NCBI GenBank assembly: GCA_001931905.2
Contig: MSJI02000883.1
Span: 22,267 to 86,266 of the forward strand
DNA from: Cladosporium sp. IMV 00045
Taxonomy: Eukaryota > Ascomycota > Dothideomycetes > Cladosporiales > Cladosporiaceae
DNA length: 64,000 bases
Reading direction: 5' to 3'
Position numbers and translations under genes: made by a program. The notes under the pieces were generated by a model. The model ran no database searches, was not told the DNA's origin, and saw only the letters and a program-made list of their open reading frames with translations. This document shows positions 12,301-22,900 of this stretch, in pieces. Every line of letters begins with the position of its first letter. The stretch's first letter is position 1.

Positions 12301-13149
12301 ATGTCTTTGCTTGAGGCAATCGCTCTGCGTGCTCGAGGTCTCATTCTGTTGATCAAATCTCGGGCGAACTGCATCTCTTGCCATTCTTTATGCTCGCTTG
12401 GTAGAGTCACGGACAAATCGTCAGAGCCCAAAGCTGAAGCGTTGGGCTCATTTTGCCAAGCTGGGCCTGGGTTTCTGTTGCTTTGTCGCGTCGCTTCGCG
12501 CTGGTGGGATGGCTTCACACCCAGCGTTGACTGATCGACCTCTCGTGATGCTGGACGCTGGTTGGCGTATCTTGCATCTCGCCCTTGGAGTGTAAATCTG
12601 CTATGATAATTCGGATCACGCGGCTCGCGCTCGATAAATTGAATCTCTGGATTCTGGTGTCCAGACACCTTGCCCTCATAAGAAACGGGCACGTAATAAT
12701 TTCCTTGTCTCACGTACCCTGGTGGTCCACCGACTGGATGCTGTGACACATACGTCCTGTTTTGCGGCATGCTGTCGATTGTCATATAATCTCGCTGCAT
12801 TCCGCTGTCCAGAGGCATTCTGTACAGAGGCCTTGGGCCTGAATACGCTCTGTCCCCAAGCGTCCTCCTGTCCCTAGGCATCCTGGCGGCAAAGCCTCTT
12901 TCTATTGGCATGGGCCCGGATGGGACTGATGACCCAAAAAGCACTTCTCCAGCTGCACAGTCTCCATCGCGGGTCCCGTGTGCTGGTCTCGCTCGAGAGA
13001 TATGTAGATTGGACGATCCAGCGTAATCTGCACATTTGTTAGAGGAGACTTTACACCCGTTGTTATGGGGCTTCGATACGACGTGAGCCTGCCATCGTCC
13101 CTTGCTCTTGGCGCCAGATAGCGGAAACTTCACGGAGATCCTCAAGCAT
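9393..13149 (-). pseudogene. Long uncharacterised fungal protein gene with two in-frame stop codons
   Basis: Exons rebuilt on the minus strand: 13149-13080, 13027-12202, 12115-12004, 11959-10900, 10783-9393. Introns are 52, 86, 44 and 116 nt; the 44-nt one, with GTGACC donor, is the least certain. The full frame is 1153 codons but has TAA at 10581-10583 and TAG at 10311-10313. On both sides of each stop the frame is unshifted and protein-like ('YVRNMYEATQ' stop 'KVVLSD'; 'KPSTTDR' stop 'ARQRDDE'). The product matches a recurrent long fungal protein family I know only as hypothetical: start 'MLEDLREV', 'IRWRASSTNEKIAASLVRFG', 'ERQGFLLESAEYDWLL', 'SVITLCGSAESVYA', 'SACRAS', 'CWHAMFRNPVVVEW'. 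No catalytic motif was seen. If translated, it would end at about residue 756. Nonsense mutation, readthrough or sequence error are the alternatives. Confidence 0.65.
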
Positions 13150-14555
13150 AGCCTAGTCCAGGGTTAGCAAAGCGATGCACAACGAGCCATGAGCGGCTTG
13201 AAAAACGTACTGTGGTGAGATTCCGGTATGCTCTGATCCAATATCCTTGGACTCCCTACGCATGGTGAGCTTGGCCGAAGTACTCTCATTAGATCCAAAC
13301 GGACCTCATTCTCGCCAGAGCACGTGCCTGGGTGCACTGTGGCATCGTTTCCGAGTTAAATCTGAATATCGGACGCGATGACCTGGTGGTCGATGCCCTC
13401 GCCAGGTATCCACCACCATCGGTAGAGTGAAGAGGGTGGCATGACTTTTATTGTCTTCCAACTTGCCAAAGTCAGATGAAATCTACCCCAGAAGTAGAAG
13501 GCAGACCGGTCTTGCTGCGGCGGGTTTGATCAGAGGCGTGTTGTTCAAAGGGCGGGGACCAACGATGCGGTGAATTTGAGAAAAAAACCGAAACAGACGG
13601 GAAGGGTGTCCATCAGGCTGTGAAGGTGGCTATGTATGCATGCATGCCCACGATTCAAGGCTCGCTTGCAGTGTGCACGGTAGCATCACGCCTTCAACTG
13701 CGTACAGGTGTTGTCAGTGTGGCTCTGGTCAAGAGTCGCGAACAAATCAAGATGGGGTGACACCAACCAACAACCAAAACAGCAACCGCCGTTAAGAACT
13801 CCATTAGATCCTCAAATCGAAGAATCAAGACTGCGTTCTCTCTGATGACTGCCAATTGGAAACATCATGCAAGTCGATACAAGAAGTTGTCGAGTCCGCC
13901 CACCAACGCCGCGGCAGCTGAGGTACGAAGTGAAGTGCAGCCGAACAATCCGCGAGGCTGACATGCTGCGTTTGCCCACGCGGCAAGAATTCTCGAATCT
14001 CGCAAGTAACGTGGATTCCACACCGGTGCAGTTGAAAGGGCTCGGGCAATCCTGTCACACTTGTAACAGGAATCTGAGCAGGTCGAAGTCATACTCAGCC
14101 TCGACGATCCATGGTAATCGACACCATTCTTTCTCTTCCTCTTGAGAATCTTGAGAAGAAGGGCCAACATAGCGAAAACCAAATGCATAAAATTCCCATG
14201 TGTGTGCGCGGATATCTAGAAGGGTATCATCATCATTCTAAGCAGGCAAGCAAAAACCAGAGAAAGCAAAAAGCGAGCAATGTACTCGTACAACCAACCA
14301 TGCCGCTTGTCAGGACCCCAATCGCACGCCGATAGAAAAATGCAACATCTCGGATCAGAAAGCAGAGACAAAGGAGATGAAGAGGAATATTCGTCGCTTT
14401 CCCAACGTGGCAAACGTACTGTGGAAAGGCCGCAATGCCGAAAGATGAGTCTGGTAAAGCAGCTGACCGAGTCGTCAGGGGTAAGACTTCGAACGTTCGC
14501 CAGCGAGACTGCGCCAAGAGCGAACAGTATCACCGCTCAACAAGCCCCTCCCTTC
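13150..14555. other. Intergenic, about 1.4 kb
   Basis: No convincing coding frame. The stretch contains mixed-composition DNA with a short purine-rich run near 13580 (gagaaaaaaaccgaaac). It is the 5' flank of the interrupted gene ending at 13149 and the 3' flank of the membrane protein gene. A 320-bp minus frame at 13865-14188 has no family signal. Confidence 0.45.
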
Positions 14556-16004
14556 CTAAGAGCGGCTCTTCTCCGCCACCTCCTCGGCCCAAGCGATCTG
14601 CTCCTCCTTCAACTTCCTTTTAACATACCAAATCGTCGCCCAAGCCCACACGCCCGCCCAGACGAAAGGCGCCGCCCAGCCGATAACATAGCCGGCCTCG
14701 GCGTTAATAGTGAAAATGAGAATCGTGCACAGGACCGCCATGCCCATGGCGCCGACGCTCCAGAAGAGGCCGAGGCGGCGCAGCATGGCGCGGAAGACGT
14801 GGCTGGCCTCGTAGCGGCGGTTGAGCGCTTCGCGGTACTCGGTGCCGCCGCCGCCGTCGACGCCCACGATGTCTTCGATCATGGGGTAGATGCCCGGGCG
14901 CAGCTGGGCGCCTTTGGGGATGCTGCTGATGCGGCATGGGGCGGGGATTTGGAAGTACCGTCCAATGTCGATGAGGAGCAGTTCGACGGCGAAGGTGTAC
15001 AGCATGGAGGGGACGGGCATGGCGATCAGGCGGAGGGGTGGGTGTTCGCGGACGGTGCCACTGAGGATTGTGTTAGGGGGGGAGTGGTCTGGAGGAAATG
15101 TTGTTGCAGCGGGTAAAACTTACATGACGAGTTCCAGCATGACGATGATCCAGCCGAGGGTGTAGTGCCAAAGGAACCAGTCGAAGTAATAGCGTCCAGC
15201 ACCAGTAGGACGGCAATTGCTGTCCTTTTTCCACAGGGCCCATAAGCGGACGAAGTACTCGAAAATACTGATACCGCCGATTGCAGCCGTGACGATGGAG
15301 AAGACCGTGTTGGCGGACATTCTGCCATCCTGATAGACCGTATACCACAGACCGAAGTAGAGGGCGATGGGCATGACCACACTGTCGAAAATGACCACGG
15401 TCCAGAAAAACCACAGAGCGCGGATACGCTTTTTCGTGCGCAAAGTATAATTCAGCGATGGCGGTTCGGGTTCAAAGGCAGGATCAGATTGCATGGTGTC
15501 GACGGAAGCTGGCGGCGGATCACCATCTTCTGCCTGACTGTGTCTCTCTGGGATGGCAGCATTGGGCTCACTTCGACGAGGACCTCCGACGGGACTCAAA
15601 ACATTATTTCCAGAAGACTGACGCCGGGTCATGGTGATTGAGGGTCGCGAATAGGGTCCATCGTAGCGTCTGTCAAAATCCTCACTCGGCCTGGGAGCCC
15701 TTGATATTTGTGTACTCTTCCGACCGACTCCGGGTGTTGTAGGTGTGCTGTTGGCCTTTGCAGCTGTTTCTGCCTCTAGACCGGAGGTGCTGTGTCGTCT
15801 CTCCGGTATAGAGACCGCGAGAGGAGGGTTCTGGGACGCGCCATTATGTGGGACTGATCCGCTCTTCGCATTCTTAAACACGTGAGGTGCAGATGAGTGA
15901 CGGGTAGAGTCGTTTGTGCTGTCGTGGACGACGGGAGGAGGGTCGAAAGGTCCATCGTGACGCTGATCAAAGTCGTGTTGCTTGGGCTCTTCGACTTCGA
16001 CCAT
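14556..16004 (-). CDS. Conserved fungal multi-pass membrane protein with disordered N-terminus
   Basis: Exons 16004-15124 and 15060-14556, intron 15061-15123 (GTAAGT..CAG), 461 aa. The first 200 residues are Pro/Ser-rich and polar and contain a duplicated motif, 'DFDQRHDGPFDPP' near residue 11 and 'DFDRRYDGPYSRP' near residue 110. The second half has about six hydrophobic segments ('ALWFFWTVVIFDSVVMPIAL', 'VFSIVTAAIGGISIFEYF', 'YFDWFLWHYTLGWIIVML' and three more). It ends in a charged 'KRKLKEEQIAWAEEV' tail. I do not recognise a transport signature and cannot name a substrate. The gene is transcribed away from the lipase gene across a 740-bp gap. Confidence 0.85.
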
Positions 16005-16744
16005 GATTGCGCCAATTATTCCTTAGCCTTGGCTACGGCGGCAGGCTGAGCTGGGCGTTTGCTTGAAGAAAAGAGACTCAATGCGGATGCTCCGGGTATA
16101 TTTGCTGGGTGGGTGAGGGGTTGTCGCAGTACCAGAATGAGAGTCCGACCAAGGGTATGGTAGTAGTCTGTCGGGAAGACGAGCAGGTCCAGGACGACAG
16201 ACGGTTGTAGTAAGTATGATTTAGGCAAGTAAGTAATCTGGCAGGCTCTCCAGACATGGCCCCCGTGCCCCCGTTCAAGTTTCCACAAAAGAAAGCTGAG
16301 GCCGGGCGCCAGTGACGACAAGCACCAGGGCAAGCCCATCGATGATGACAATGCCATGCCGCGCCCAGACCCTGCAGAGAAATCGGTTGACAACCAGCCA
16401 AAACAGGCCAATCTCGGCCAATCTCACGAATACACGCGCAATCGTCATAGAATTCCTTGGTGACATTCCGGTACAAACACTAGGTACACGCGACTCCATC
16501 CACTTCCCTGTCGCCGCCGTTTGCCGGCACCACCTCGAGACTACCTTACTTTTCGACTGCGCCTCCTTCATCACTGCTTGCTGGGTGGACGAAGAATCCA
16601 TACCAAGACTTCACCTCTCCATATTATTATTATCTCCTTCCCCTCCGCTGCTTATCCTGCATACCGCCACTACATCACCTCATCTCCTGAATAAGCAGCG
16701 TGGCAGCATGTGAGTGCCGGTTCACTCCGCGCACTATCTCCATC
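16005..16744. promoter_or_regulatory. Divergent promoter region, membrane protein and lipase
   Basis: About 740 bp between divergent start codons. A pyrimidine-rich block at about 16612-16650 (ctctccatattattattatctccttccc) lies roughly 100 bp upstream of the lipase ATG, typical of fungal core promoters. Several frames cross the region but none has family features. Confidence 0.4.
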
Positions 16745-18001
16745 ATGCGCTGTCTACTCCATGTATCCCCATCAACAATCCTGCCCTTCTTCGGAGCCCT
16801 GCTCGTCGCCGTCGGAAGCCTCGCGGCCGCGGCCGCACCTGTCGATCAGCAGGCGCCTCTCCTCCACCACGCAAATTCCAACCGATCTGTCTCGGCCGAT
16901 CTCTTCTTCGAACTTGAAGAATTAGCCCGTATCGTCGATATCACATACTGCGTCGGTCTCACCAGTCTTGGCATCAACAAGCCCTTCTCTTGTCTATCGC
17001 GATGCGATGATTTTCCCAGTTTCGACCTGGTCAATACTTGGAACACGGGCCCTTTGTTAAGCGACAGCTGTGGCTACATTGCTCTCGACCATGGTAAACA
17101 AAGAATCATAGTCGCCTTCAGGGGCACGTATAGCATCGCCAATACTGTCGTCGACCTCAGTACTGTCCCACAGGAATACGTTCCTTATCCTGGAGAAGGT
17201 GGCGACGAAGACGATGCCCGGTCGCTCTTCGACGTGGCCAAGGAGCTCGCTAATGGCGTCGGTGGGAACGCGAAGAGAGACGTCGCCAGCGTAGACACTC
17301 CTCCCAAATGCAACAACTGCACAGTCCACATGGGCTTCCACGCCTCATGGGTCCACACGCGACCTCACGTCCTACCAGAGCTGGAGAAAGCCAAAGCGCT
17401 CTTCCCCAACTACAAACTCACCCTCGTCGGCCACAGCCTCGGCGGTGCGGTAGCAGCACTAGCCGGGCTAGACCTGCTGGCACGCGGCTACGACCCTCAC
17501 GTCACGACCTTCGGGGAGCCACGCATCGGCAACCTCGGGCTGACAAAATACCTCGACAAACGCTTCAACCTGCAAGCCCAAGCACCGGAAAACGACACCA
17601 ACCTCAAATACCGCCGAATCACCCACATCGACGACCCCGTCCCCCTCCTCCCCCTAAGCGAATGGGGCTACGCCATGCACGCGGGCGAGATTTTCATCTC
17701 CAAGCCATCCCTCACCCCCGACATCGCGGATCTCTCGCACTGCAAAGGCGATCACGACGACAAGTGCATCGCGGGACAAGACTCGACCGCGGCCATGAAC
17801 GATCCCGTGCTGCGCAAGCGCGATCTCATCGGCTCTGTTAAGGATGAAATGGACGAGCTCAGCTCGGAGCCTTGGGGGATTCCGTCGAGGTATAAGCTGT
17901 GGCAGCTGTTCTTCGCGCATCGGGATTATTTCTGGCGGTTGGGGCTTTGTGTCCCTGGGGGTGATCCACTTGGTGGAGGTGGGAAGTATGATTTGAATTG
18001 A
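16745..18001 (+). CDS. Secreted class 3 lipase (alpha/beta hydrolase)
   Basis: Single exon, 418 aa from the ATG at 16745. This is the first ATG in frame and gives a clean signal peptide (about 30 residues ending in a run of Ala). Lipase_3 features are present: 'IIVAFRGTYS' oxyanion strand, nucleophile elbow GHSLGG with Ser231, 'FGEPRIGN', 'THIDDPVPLLP' with the acid Asp297, and 'WGYAMHAGEIF' with His312. Paired cysteines (CGY, CNNC, C-K-G-D-H) and one likely N-glycosylation site suggest an extracellular enzyme. It probably hydrolyses tri- or monoacylglycerol, or feruloyl-type esters. Third-position GC is high, like the housekeeping genes and unlike the neighbouring NLR-type locus. Confidence 0.92.
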   Translation: MRCLLHVSPSTILPFFGALLVAVGSLAAAAAPVDQQAPLLHHANSNRSVSADLFFELEELARIVDITYCVGLTSLGINKPFSCLSRCDDFPSFDLVNTWNTGPLLSDSCGYIALDHGKQRIIVAFRGTYSIANTVVDLSTVPQEYVPYPGEGGDEDDARSLFDVAKELANGVGGNAKRDVASVDTPPKCNNCTVHMGFHASWVHTRPHVLPELEKAKALFPNYKLTLVGHSLGGAVAALAGLDLLARGYDPHVTTFGEPRIGNLGLTKYLDKRFNLQAQAPENDTNLKYRRITHIDDPVPLLPLSEWGYAMHAGEIFISKPSLTPDIADLSHCKGDHDDKCIAGQDSTAAMNDPVLRKRDLIGSVKDEMDELSSEPWGIPSRYKLWQLFFAHRDYFWRLGLCVPGGDPLGGGGKYDLN

Positions 18002-18854
18002 ATGAGTTGAGCGCGTCTCCGCGGCGACAATGTTGGTGCTTTCGATCTCACAAGCTTACTCCCAAATAATGTAGTGTCTGAACGTACTCACCGCTCATAC
18101 GGCTCTCTTGTTGAACTTCTACTTCAACCACAGTCATACATCAACTACATTTCCAAGAGCCTTTTTGGGTATCGCTTTATTTGGTGAGACTGGACATCAT
18201 GTGCTTTCTGTAGGTGATCTGTAAGATTGATATTCCACTAGACGGCCTCGGTGGCACAATCAAAATTCTCACTCCGCAAAAAGAACTTGAATATCGAGAG
18301 GATTATTGGAGCAGCCCATGCTGACCTCCCAGAGCATGCCACACGTTTCAGCCTTGCAGCGAGATTCATCGGCTATATGAGTGGCCCCCAGAGTCTTACA
18401 TACTTCGCTTTACCAGAGGTTGTCTGTGACAAGTCGTTCGACTCATGGATGGCTCTAGCAGAAGCACAGCACTTCAAGGTATACAAGCTGTTACCAAATC
18501 AGCAAAAGCCGAAACGGGCCAATGAACCAATTAATCACGGTCAGGCAGCGACGTGGTTCCAAGTTCTCATGCCACATCAGCTTTGTACGGTAAGTTTTAG
18601 CGATCTTTCGCTCAGCCCCCGTACGTGCAGACGCCAGGATGCCTTTTCTACCGCCTTTGCATAGCCGCACTGCCTGAATCCATCCATATGACTTGCCCCG
18701 TTCCCGCCCTCCGTCCTTAATTCTGCTTGAGCTTCAAATCACTGGAATATCGCGGAGTGGAATCCTTGCAGACGATCTTGTAACCATTAACTTTTACTTC
18801 TTCAAGGAACACTAGCATTTCCTGCCCCCAACCCCCTATGCTATATCTCCTACG
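18002..18854. other. Intergenic, about 850 bp, with an unassigned frame
   Basis: A plus-strand frame at 18251-18664 (138 codons, no ATG at its start) encodes a protein-like but unrecognised sequence ('RFSLAARFIGYMSGPQSL', 'KSFDSWMALAEAQHF'). It may be a gene remnant or an unmodelled exon; no splice partner was found. The rest is the lipase 3' flank and SIR2 gene upstream region. Confidence 0.35.
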
Positions 18855-19838
18855 ATGTCCGCAGATCCGCAGCCTGGTCCAGCACACATGCCGACTATCG
18901 CAGGAGATCGACAAACGGAGGCACTACGAGTCATCAAGGCCGCGTATGAAAAACGCACTCTTGTATTAGTCGTTGGGGCGGGCGTCACTATCAACAGCTT
19001 ACGAGCACGAATCCCAGCGCCACCACCACAAGTGATTGACCGTTTGACGTGGCCAGGTCTGCTTCAGCATGGTTTGGGGTATGTCGAAGAGGTCAGAAAC
19101 AATTTGAGCCCCATGAGTCCTTTTGAAAAGGATTCATTCGATGGAGCGAGCCGCGCATTGCAAGGGAAAGCCAGAGGCTCACTCACGACCAAGGATCTCA
19201 TCAGAATCGCCGGATTAGTGAAAGACGGCCTCTTGGCACAAAACCAGCTCGCAGACTGGCTCCAGCTCTCTCTCGGGAGGCTGTATGATGAATATGTCGA
19301 AGGCGAGACGATCGGCATTCTTCAGTCCATGGAAGTATTGTACAAAGGTGGTACCCGCATCATGACCACGAACTACGACGACATCGTTGAACGGTATTGC
19401 AAGGCAAGGTCTATCTTGCCCCAGGACAAGATCGACATGAACAAGTTCCTCCGTGGAGCATCCGATGCAGGAGTTCTACATGTGCACGGCCACTGGGAAG
19501 ATGCTCAGAATGCGGTCCTGGACATCGTGGACTACCACACTACCACGTCCGATAAGTCGCTCCAAGCCTTGCTTCGCCAACTGCTTGATAGCTCTGCGGT
19601 ACTGCTTTTCGTCGGCACCGGTGGTGGACTCGACGATCCAAACTTTGGGGGCCTTTTGGCTTGGGCCAAGGCACAGTTCAACAACCAGGTGAACCGCCAT
19701 TATGTTCTTTTGAGAACGGGAGATTGTCTAGAGGTCCAATCCGTGCTTTCCCCAGTGTTCTATGGAAGTGATTTTGGCGACCTGGGTCCCTTCCTCCAAT
19801 CCATCGCAGGTTGTCAACTAGCTCAAGAAGGTCCGTAG
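18855..19838 (+). CDS. SIR2-like (SIR2_2-type) domain protein, apparent N-terminal effector of an NLR-like locus
   Basis: Single exon, 327 aa, ATG 18855, stop TAG 19836-19838. SIR2-like nucleotide-binding motifs appear in order: 'LVLVVGAGVTINS' (about residues 36-48), 'RIMTTNYDDIVE' (about 169-180), 'VLHVHGHWED' (about 206-215) with the conserved HG, and 'LLFVGTGGGLDDPNF' (about 248-262). This is the SIR2_2 pattern of immune/NADase-type proteins rather than of histone deacetylases: there is no four-Cys zinc ribbon. The following NACHT-ankyrin frame is in the same phase, separated only by this TAG, so the two may be one gene product or a recently split one. NAD+ cleavage is inferred from family knowledge of bacterial defence SIR2 proteins, not shown here. 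Confidence 0.8.
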   Translation: MSADPQPGPAHMPTIAGDRQTEALRVIKAAYEKRTLVLVVGAGVTINSLRARIPAPPPQVIDRLTWPGLLQHGLGYVEEVRNNLSPMSPFEKDSFDGASRALQGKARGSLTTKDLIRIAGLVKDGLLAQNQLADWLQLSLGRLYDEYVEGETIGILQSMEVLYKGGTRIMTTNYDDIVERYCKARSILPQDKIDMNKFLRGASDAGVLHVHGHWEDAQNAVLDIVDYHTTTSDKSLQALLRQLLDSSAVLLFVGTGGGLDDPNFGGLLAWAKAQFNNQVNRHYVLLRTGDCLEVQSVLSPVFYGSDFGDLGPFLQSIAGCQLAQEGP

Positions 19839-19907
19839 ATTTCAATTCTCGAATCAGTGTTTGCTTTTGTTCGTCTCATCAATGCCGTCAAGCCCAGATA
19901 TCGGCAT

Positions 19908-22900
19908 ATGCTAAACTCAACACGTCCTCTGTTCGTTACTGTTGCGTTCGTTCACGATTCCACCGGGGGAAAGGGTACAAGAACAGCTTTGAGCCGGACA
20001 AATCACACTGACCCGTCGAACGCAGGATCAATCTCGGATAATCAAGCTGAATTTCTTCTTGGCCTCGAAGCATTAGAGCAGGACACAGCGAAGAACTCTC
20101 ACTGCCCTGACCCTTCGAGCCATGAGGTGATGGATGAATCCACTGTGGACTGGTTCTACCAAAGCCCAGAGTTTCATTCGTGGAAAGCTGAGCCTTGCTA
20201 CGGGAAACTTTGCCTTTATGGCCTGCCTGGAAGCGGAAAGACTACGATCATGAATCACTTGCTCCGGACGATCCCCCAGCAATTCGATCGGAGATGGAGT
20301 TGTGTATCGATTTTCTGTTCGCCCAGCATCTCGAACGAGTCGTGCATGGTAGCAACTCTGGCTCGTCAAGTCTTGCAAAAGATACGCAATGCGCCTGAGG
20401 CTGTTCGAAAGATTCTTGTCGACGTCGGACTTGATGTGAAACAACGCAATAACGGCACTCGAGTTTCAACGTGGTGGGACCTTTTAGAAGCTTCGATCAG
20501 ACATTTGCCCGAACGGAAGACCATAATTCTTGTCGATGGCATTGATGTGCTGCCAGGAGAAGTTCGAACGAAGTTTCTACTTAACCTTGGTCTTTTCGCC
20601 GGGAAGATGGAACTTGAGAAGCATCATGGCAAACTTCTGGTTGCAACGAGGGGATATCCGGACATAGTAGCAAATTTGGGGGAATGGCCGACAATAGATG
20701 AGGAAAAAGAAAGAACAGGTGAGTTGTGTCTGCACATGCGAAATTCAAAATGCTGACAGGTTCGAGATTGTATCAGAACACTGGAGTTTACTGAATGGAA
20801 TGCCCGAGAAACAGTGGTTGAGCACATCCAGGAAGCCGGGCAATGGCTCTCGACTCACTCAAGCTACAAACGATGGAGAACCGCTTCGCAACCAGGCATC
20901 TTCTGGATAGAGGGAAAAGCAGGAAGCGGAAAGTCAACATTGGTGAGAAGCGCGATCAACATGCTCGAGCAAGAAGTATCTACGTCGTCACCATCAGATT
21001 GCAGTCATCACGCCGGAGCAACCTCGACGACTGACTCGGACGATATCATTGCGAGGTTTTTCTACAGCTTCCGGGGCGGACCCACTGAGGTATCTCATTC
21101 GTGGATGCTCCGATCATTGGTGTACCAGATCTGGGCTGCAAATTCCCGCTTGTACCATCTTATACAGCCACTGTTTCGCCAACTGCGAGACAACAGCGAG
21201 GGCCCTATCACGTGGTCCAGTGCTATGCTGATGGATGCGCTACGCTCGTTGCATCACGCGAAGTTCGATGTGAGAATCTCCATTATACTTGACGGTTGGG
21301 ACGAGTCTGAGCGCGACAAACGAGAGGACATCGTGCGACTCTTGTGTGATCTAACGGCGACGCCCACGGGAAGCCAATGCAACATCCGTGTCATGATCGC
21401 TAGTAGGCTTCAACCAGATCTACAAATGTCGCTGCAACAAGTTCGAAATTACCATTGTCTCCGCTTGCAAGATGCGAACGCGCCTGATATCGCAGCCTTT
21501 GTTCGACGGAGACTCAAACACTTCGAACGACGACTGGAGGACCGCCACATCATCGAAGACTGTGTTAGTCACCAGGGCATTGTAGAAACGACTCGTCTTT
21601 CCAAAACTTTCGCGCCAATCGAAGAATATATCAACTCTCATGCGGAAGGGGTGTTCGTTTGGGTGGTGCTTGTTCTGAATGATATCAGCAGGATGGTAGG
21701 AAACGGCTGCGTCAGCTTGGCAGAGCTTTTTCAACGTGTCAGGAGTCTTCCGACTGAGTTGCAGGGAAAGGATGGATTCTATCGAAGAATGATCAGCAGA
21801 TTGAGCGAGGATGCGAACCAAAATGAAGGCATGATCCGGAAAGGAAAAACGATGATGGGGTGGGTAGCATTCGCTAAGAGGCCGCTCTCCATCGATGAGT
21901 TAGGAGACGCCCTGGTCGCTTCTGCTTCGTTCAATCAGAGGGGTACGGGTGACCCTCAAGCAGCGAAAAGTTCAATTGAAACACTCCGTTTTACAGGCCT
22001 GGAACAGGGGCTTGTCTCCTGTGCCGGAGGTCTCCTTGAGGTATGTTCTTACCGCTGTTTTCTACTCATTGGCTAATGTTCTCGGAGGTTCGAAACTTGC
22101 ATTCGACGAGGGTTGTACAATTCATTCACTCTAGTGCTCCGGAGTATCTACTTGATAAGGATAGTTCTGCCGCTCCTTTCACGCTCGACCGGGAGGGTGA
22201 CAACGCCAGTATCGCCTTCGGATGCTTGCGATATCTTGAGATTGCCCTGCAGCACCCTTCATGTGTTGCATACGATTGCATATTCGCATGCTTTCGCGAC
22301 AAACAGCTAAAAGAGGTGGTCGACCATTTGTCGAACCATTTCCTGCTGCAATACTCGTTTGACCATTTCCAAGAACATTGGGCTCATTCAGGTGACCAAA
22401 AACAAGCGATACTTGCTGAGCTTAGTCGGCTTGTGAAGCGTCTGAGAAGACACAAGCAGTCAATCGCATTTCGACTCGTGGAGCGATGGCTGTCATGTCT
22501 TGCTCCTCCTTCGGATCTGCAGGCACTGTATACCGACAGTGTCCCTCTCGAGACAGCAAAGCCAGTGTGTCTGTGTCCTTACGCAGACGGAAACGATCTG
22601 AAGCGCCAATTAATGATCATTGCTGCGCAAAACGGACAATTGCAGACCGTCCAGTTATTGTTGTCTTTATCGGCCGATCCAATACTCGAAGCACTGGTGG
22701 CAGCGATCTCTCACAATCACCTGAATGTCGTGGAGCTCCTATTAGACGCCAATGATCTTGGGGGAGAGGGAGGCTATTTCGACGCAACCTTCCGTTTGCT
22801 CGGTGCGAATACAAGGTCCGATCATGGGGTCCCAGATAGTGGTCGTACAATGCTTCATCTAGCAGTCCGTTCAGGCTCTTTGGACATCGTAGAAGCGTTG

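Noticed and set aside
14280..15116. 278-codon plus-strand frame rich in Ala/Glu/Asp
   Set aside because: It is the antisense shadow of the GC-rich second exon of the six-TM protein, which has clear TM segments and clean splicing.
19831..19857. 27-nt intron joining the SIR2 and NACHT frames
   Set aside because: Phase fits, but it is far below the 44-nt minimum seen elsewhere here and lacks a branch site, so it is not used in the gene models, only noted.
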